64,000 bases of DNA from the NCBI RefSeq assembly GCF_009831625.1, contig NZ_WUUS01000003.1, positions 310,001 through 374,000 of the forward strand, in the 5' to 3' direction. The DNA is from Halobaculum saliterrae. Lineage in GTDB: Archaea; Halobacteriota; Halobacteria; Halobacteriales; Haloferacaceae. Positions 61,334 through 64,000 of this stretch are shown in pieces. Position numbers and translations under genes: made by a program. The notes beneath the pieces were generated by a model, which saw only the letters and a list, made by a program, of their open reading frames with translations, ran no database searches and had not been told where the DNA came from. Position 1 is the stretch's first letter, and each line of letters starts with the position of its first letter.

Positions 61334-62005
61334 CTATGTCGCCGAGAGCCGACACCAGAAGCCGGTGTCGTCGTCGCGAAGTTGGCAGACGGCAGCGAGA
61401 ACGATCGTCCCACTCACGATGACGGTCGCGCCGAAGATCAGCGCGACACTCAGAGTGGTGAGTACGCCGATATCGTATACGGTGCCGACGCGCTTGGCGG
61501 CGACGGCGACGCTGCCCGCGAGCAGCATCGTCGCGAAGTACCCCTTGATATCGTCTTCGTCGACGACGTTGGAAGACGCCCGCACCGATGCGCGCGCCGA
61601 ACGCGCTTCCGGCGAGCAGCGTCGCTACGACGGGTACCGCGACGAACCCCGACTGGTCGCCGACACCGTGGAACGTGTTCGCAACGACGAGCGTGTCGAC
61701 CGGATCGGGGAGGACTTCGGTCAGGTCCCCGGCGTCACCGTGATCGGGACGACGTTCTCGATAGCCTGTCGTCCGGCGATACGATCGAGTTCCGCGAGAA
61801 GTGTCTCGTCCAAGTCAACCGCGTATACCGGCTTCGGCTCGACGATCCGGGCGGCCGGGAGCGCGAAGTAGCCGCTACCACAGCCGACCTCGGCGACCGA
61901 CTCCCCGGACTCGAGGCCGAGTTCCCGGAGCGTCTCGCCCGGGGTCGGCCAGAGCTTGCTCCACCAGTCCCAGTCGGGCTGGCCGGTGTTCTGGAACCGG
62001 CCCAT
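61334..62005 (-). pseudogene. Methyltransferase / TSUP permease chimera, frameshifted
   Basis: From ATG 62005 the frame reads MGRFQNTGQPDWDWWSKLWP, then SVAEVGCGSGYFALPAARIV and AVDLDETLLAELDRIAGRQA, a class I SAM methyltransferase. It stops at 61721 after a frame change. The next frame continues DLTEVLPDPVDTLVVANTFH, then passes abruptly into VPVVATLLAGSAFGARIGAG, a sulfite-exporter (TSUP/TauE-like) helix. A further shift leads to NVVDEDDIKGYFATMLLAGS...TLSVALIFGATVIVSGTIVL, ending at 61334. Both genes have lost a half each; the deletion joined them near 61655. Assignment of the permease part is from memory of the family. Confidence 0.65.
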
Positions 62006-62007
62006 CC

Positions 62008-62226
62008 TCAGCGAGAGCCCGACGTGTCGATCCCGAGCAGGCGATAGACGAGACAGAGTCGGACGATCCCGGTCCCGACGAGAACGAGCGCCAGCAGCAG
62101 CAGGACCGCGCCGACTGTCGTTCCGAGTCCGAGCAGGCCGCCGAGCGTCGCCGATCCGACGACCGCCGATCCCAGTCCGAGGGCGATTCGAGTTCGACTG
62201 TCTGTCGCGCCCATATTGTTTTTCAT
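62008..62226 (-). CDS. DUF2892-type small membrane protein
   Basis: A 72-aa protein from ATG 62226 (MKNNMGATDSRTRIALGLGS). Two membrane helices, AVVGSATLGGLLGLGTTVGA and VLLLLALVLVGTGIVRLCLV, then YRLLGIDTSG. The ending Y.LLGIxT is the mark of the DUF2892 (YgaP membrane domain) family, often near sulfur-transfer genes. It is two bases upstream of the methyltransferase remnant, so they shared an operon. Confidence 0.82.
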   Translation of the reverse strand: MKNNMGATDSRTRIALGLGSAVVGSATLGGLLGLGTTVGAVLLLLALVLVGTGIVRLCLVYRLLGIDTSGSR

Positions 62227-62536
62227 ACCCACTACTACACCATACGACCACCTAACTCTTTGCTGACAGCCCCCGCACCGATGACGACAGGAGATCCGGC
62301 TCAACGACCGCGTCTGTGGACTGGTACTGGTCTGTCCGGGACTGCCACCTCGCTGGAAGCTGAATGAGGAGAGCCCGCGTCGTCGACGTGTAGTTCCCGG
62401 TCGACGTACTCGTCGGGTGCGTTGACTGCGTCGGTTGTACTCGAGAGAGGTATGGGGGATCGCCTATCGACCTTCCGGCGTGGTTCGACCGACCATCCGA
62501 AGGAAATTTGTGTGTTAGACACAATATAAGGCACGA
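62227..62536. other. 310-base gap upstream of the DUF302 gene
   Basis: No intact gene. On the minus strand a short stretch around 62350-62440 (VNAPDEYVDRELHVDD) could be a relic of a coding sequence but has no start or extension. A palindrome TGTGT-TAG-ACACA at 62511-62523, fused to an AT-rich atataag, lies 13 bases before the DUF302 ATG. Confidence 0.4.
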
Positions 62537-62977
62537 ATGACGCTCCCTATCGACCCGACCCAGATCGACCCTGAGGACATCGGCGAGGAACGGACGACCC
62601 TCGAGATGAGCCACGAGGACGCGATCGAACACGTCCGCGACGTGTTCACGGACGCCGGATTCGGCGTCCCGGTGGAGTTCTCACCCTCCGAGATGCTCAA
62701 CGAGAAGGTCGACGCGGGGCGCGATCCGTACTACGTGCTGGGCGCGTGCAACCCCGAGGTCGCCGACCGAGCGCTCGACGCGACTGACAACAAACTCGGG
62801 GCGCTCATGGCCTGCAACGTCGTCGTCTGGGAGGAGGAACCCGGCACGCAGGTCGTCTACCACGTCTCGATCATGCGCATCGCGCGACTGGTCGGGATGG
62901 CGCCCGACGACGATGAGATGGCGGACATCGTCGCCGACACGGGCGAACTCGTCGAGGAAGCGTTCCGGAACCTCTGA
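62537..62977 (+). CDS. DUF302-family protein
   Basis: A 146-aa protein (MTLPIDPTQIDPEDIGEERT). The DUF302 fold shows in SHEDAIEHVRDVFTDAGFGV, PVEFSPSEMLNEKVDAGRDP, YYVLGACNPEVADRALDATD and MACNVVVWEEEPGTQVVYHV. The ACNP and ACNV blocks are family landmarks with conserved Cys. Members accompany sulfur-transfer and heavy-metal genes; the biochemical role is not known. Intact, unlike its neighbours. Confidence 0.9.
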   Translation: MTLPIDPTQIDPEDIGEERTTLEMSHEDAIEHVRDVFTDAGFGVPVEFSPSEMLNEKVDAGRDPYYVLGACNPEVADRALDATDNKLGALMACNVVVWEEEPGTQVVYHVSIMRIARLVGMAPDDDEMADIVADTGELVEEAFRNL

Positions 62978-63081
62978 GACGGGTTCCACGCGTTGGACGC
63001 CGACAGCACCGAGAGGTCGACGCCCTCGGATCTCCCGACCGGTCGAGCGCGTCGATCGAACACGGTGCGTCGGTGAATCGA

Positions 63082-63984
63082 CTATCGGCGCCACCCGGAC
63101 GGCACGTACTGTTCGAAGTCCGGCTCGCGGGTTACCCCCGCCGGTCGGAACGCACGCGATCCGCCGATCCGAAACTCCTCGATCCGGTCCTGTCCGGGAC
63201 CGGTAACGTAGCCCACGTACGCCATGGCGAGCTGATACGCGGTGTCGTTCCTCGCCGGATCGACCGGGATCAGCCCGTACTCGTTCCGCAGGAGCGGCGG
63301 CGGGTTCCGGATGCCGCGATCGACGTGTGCGACCAGCCCGCCGTCGACGACGTTCAGGAACGTCCCGCGGTCGGTCAGCGTGTACGCGTTCGTCTGGGCG
63401 GCCGTGACGAGGGTGTTGCCCATCCCCTGTCCGGTCTCGCTGTACCACGAGCCCGACGGGGAAACGCCCGTCTCCTCCCAGATCTCCAGTTCCCGGATGT
63501 GAGTACCGGACCGATCGCCGCGTGAGACGAACGTGGCCTCGGCCTCGGCGATCGCCTCGAACGCCGAGACCGGGTCCCGGCCCGCTATTCCCGCGGGGTC
63601 GTCCGGCGGACCGACGACGAGGAAGTCGTTGGCCATGAGCGACCGGCGATTGATCCCGTGGCCGGCTCGGAGGAACTCGTCCTCGAGGAGGCGGGCGTGA
63701 ACGAGAACGACGTCACAGTCGCCGTTGCGCGCCGTTTCGAGCGATCCGCCGGTTCCCCGGGCTATCGCCTCGACCGAGACGCCGAAGCGGTCCTCGAACC
63801 CCGGGTTGAGGGCATCGAGCAGTCCGCTGTCGTACGCCGTCGTCGCCGTCGCGAGCGTCAGCGAGTCGCCGGCGATGGCGCCGCCCCCGTCCCCGTCCTC
63901 GTTCGAGGAGGCGTCGCCGAGGCAGCCCGCGAGCGAGACCACGGTGCCGCCGCCAACTGCCTCCATGTATCGCCGACGGTCCAT
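63082..63984 (-). CDS. tupA: Tungstate-binding lipoprotein (TupA-like)
   Basis: A 300-aa solute-binding protein of a tungstate ABC importer. The leader MDRRRYMEAVGGGTVVSLAG is followed by Cys, a twin-arginine lipoprotein signal. The binding fold shows TLATATTAYDSGLLDALNPG (oxyanion-binding TT/S loop), DCDVVLVHARLLEDEFLRAG, NDFLVVGPPDDPAGI and FVSRGDRSGTHIRELEIWEE. These are the TupA landmarks, which distinguish it from the molybdate ModA and from WtpA. The permease and ATPase genes must lie beyond the right end or elsewhere. Confidence 0.88.
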   Translation of the reverse strand: MDRRRYMEAVGGGTVVSLAGCLGDASSNEDGDGGGAIAGDSLTLATATTAYDSGLLDALNPGFEDRFGVSVEAIARGTGGSLETARNGDCDVVLVHARLLEDEFLRAGHGINRRSLMANDFLVVGPPDDPAGIAGRDPVSAFEAIAEAEATFVSRGDRSGTHIRELEIWEETGVSPSGSWYSETGQGMGNTLVTAAQTNAYTLTDRGTFLNVVDGGLVAHVDRGIRNPPPLLRNEYGLIPVDPARNDTAYQLAMAYVGYVTGPGQDRIEEFRIGGSRAFRPAGVTREPDFEQYVPSGWRR

Positions 63985-64000
63985 GTCCGGCGTGTTCGGC

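Overview
The window is chromosomal DNA of a halophilic archaeon (class Halobacteria). The evidence is high GC with strong third-position GC bias, very acidic proteins, TATA-type promoters close to start codons, a top6BA/gyrBA neighbourhood, archaeal lipid and menaquinone genes, halocyanin, dodecin, and Tat/lipobox secreted proteins. The genus cannot be told from the sequence alone.

1-11.5 kb is housekeeping. Topoisomerase VI (top6B-top6A) runs leftward and DNA gyrase (gyrB, a 32-codon mini-ORF, gyrA) runs rightward, from a shared divergent promoter holding a 22-bp perfect palindrome with an alternating purine-pyrimidine core. A SprT-like metalloprotease, arginase, a conserved hypothetical and a HAD hydrolase follow.

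11.5-21.6 kb is a coherent surface-protein locus. It holds a SipW-type signal peptidase fused to an extracellular beta domain, SipW-type secreted substrates (one intact, one split by a frameshift, one 3' remnant), a PGF-pre-PGF/PKD membrane protein, a DUF5305-like membrane protein, a membrane-bound winged-helix protein, a RecA-like protein, a coiled-coil/zinc-ribbon protein and a DUF5658-like membrane protein. Two of its promoters share the same two inverted repeats at identical spacing. I infer a TasA/camelysin-like fibre or sheath system with its own maturation enzyme and regulator.

21.7-45.3 kb is mixed housekeeping: thiC, pyrBI, dodecin, persulfide dioxygenase-like MBL/rhodanese, AAC(3)-like acetyltransferase, histidine kinase, [2Fe-2S] ferredoxin, another SipW-type secreted protein, crotonase, acyl-CoA ligase, halocyanin, menC-menA, menB, menD, and a UbiA-type lipid synthase, with several microproteins too short for ordinary ORF calling.

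45.6-59.6 kb is an integrated provirus of about 13.9 kb. It sits in the 3' end of tRNA-Arg(TCG), flanked by a 14-bp direct repeat, with a tyrosine recombinase at the right end. Its genes are a chain of overlapping zinc-ribbon mini-ORFs, an HUH-type Rep, two tandem type IV pilin genes, and a pleolipovirus-like structural module (four-helix membrane protein, coiled-coil-anchored spike, membrane proteins, P-loop NTPase). A leftward arm holds a low-GC membrane protein, a PD-(D/E)XK nuclease-like protein and a winged-helix repressor. A tRNA-like acceptor/T-arm minihelix lies inside the structural module.

59.7-63 kb, beside the right attachment site, is a decayed thiol/sulfur island: a truncated SDR, a frameshifted thioredoxin, a methyltransferase/TSUP permease chimera, intact DUF2892-like and DUF302 genes, and an HTH regulator whose promoter shares a 12-mer with the thioredoxin promoter. 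The window ends with a tungstate-binding lipoprotein gene.
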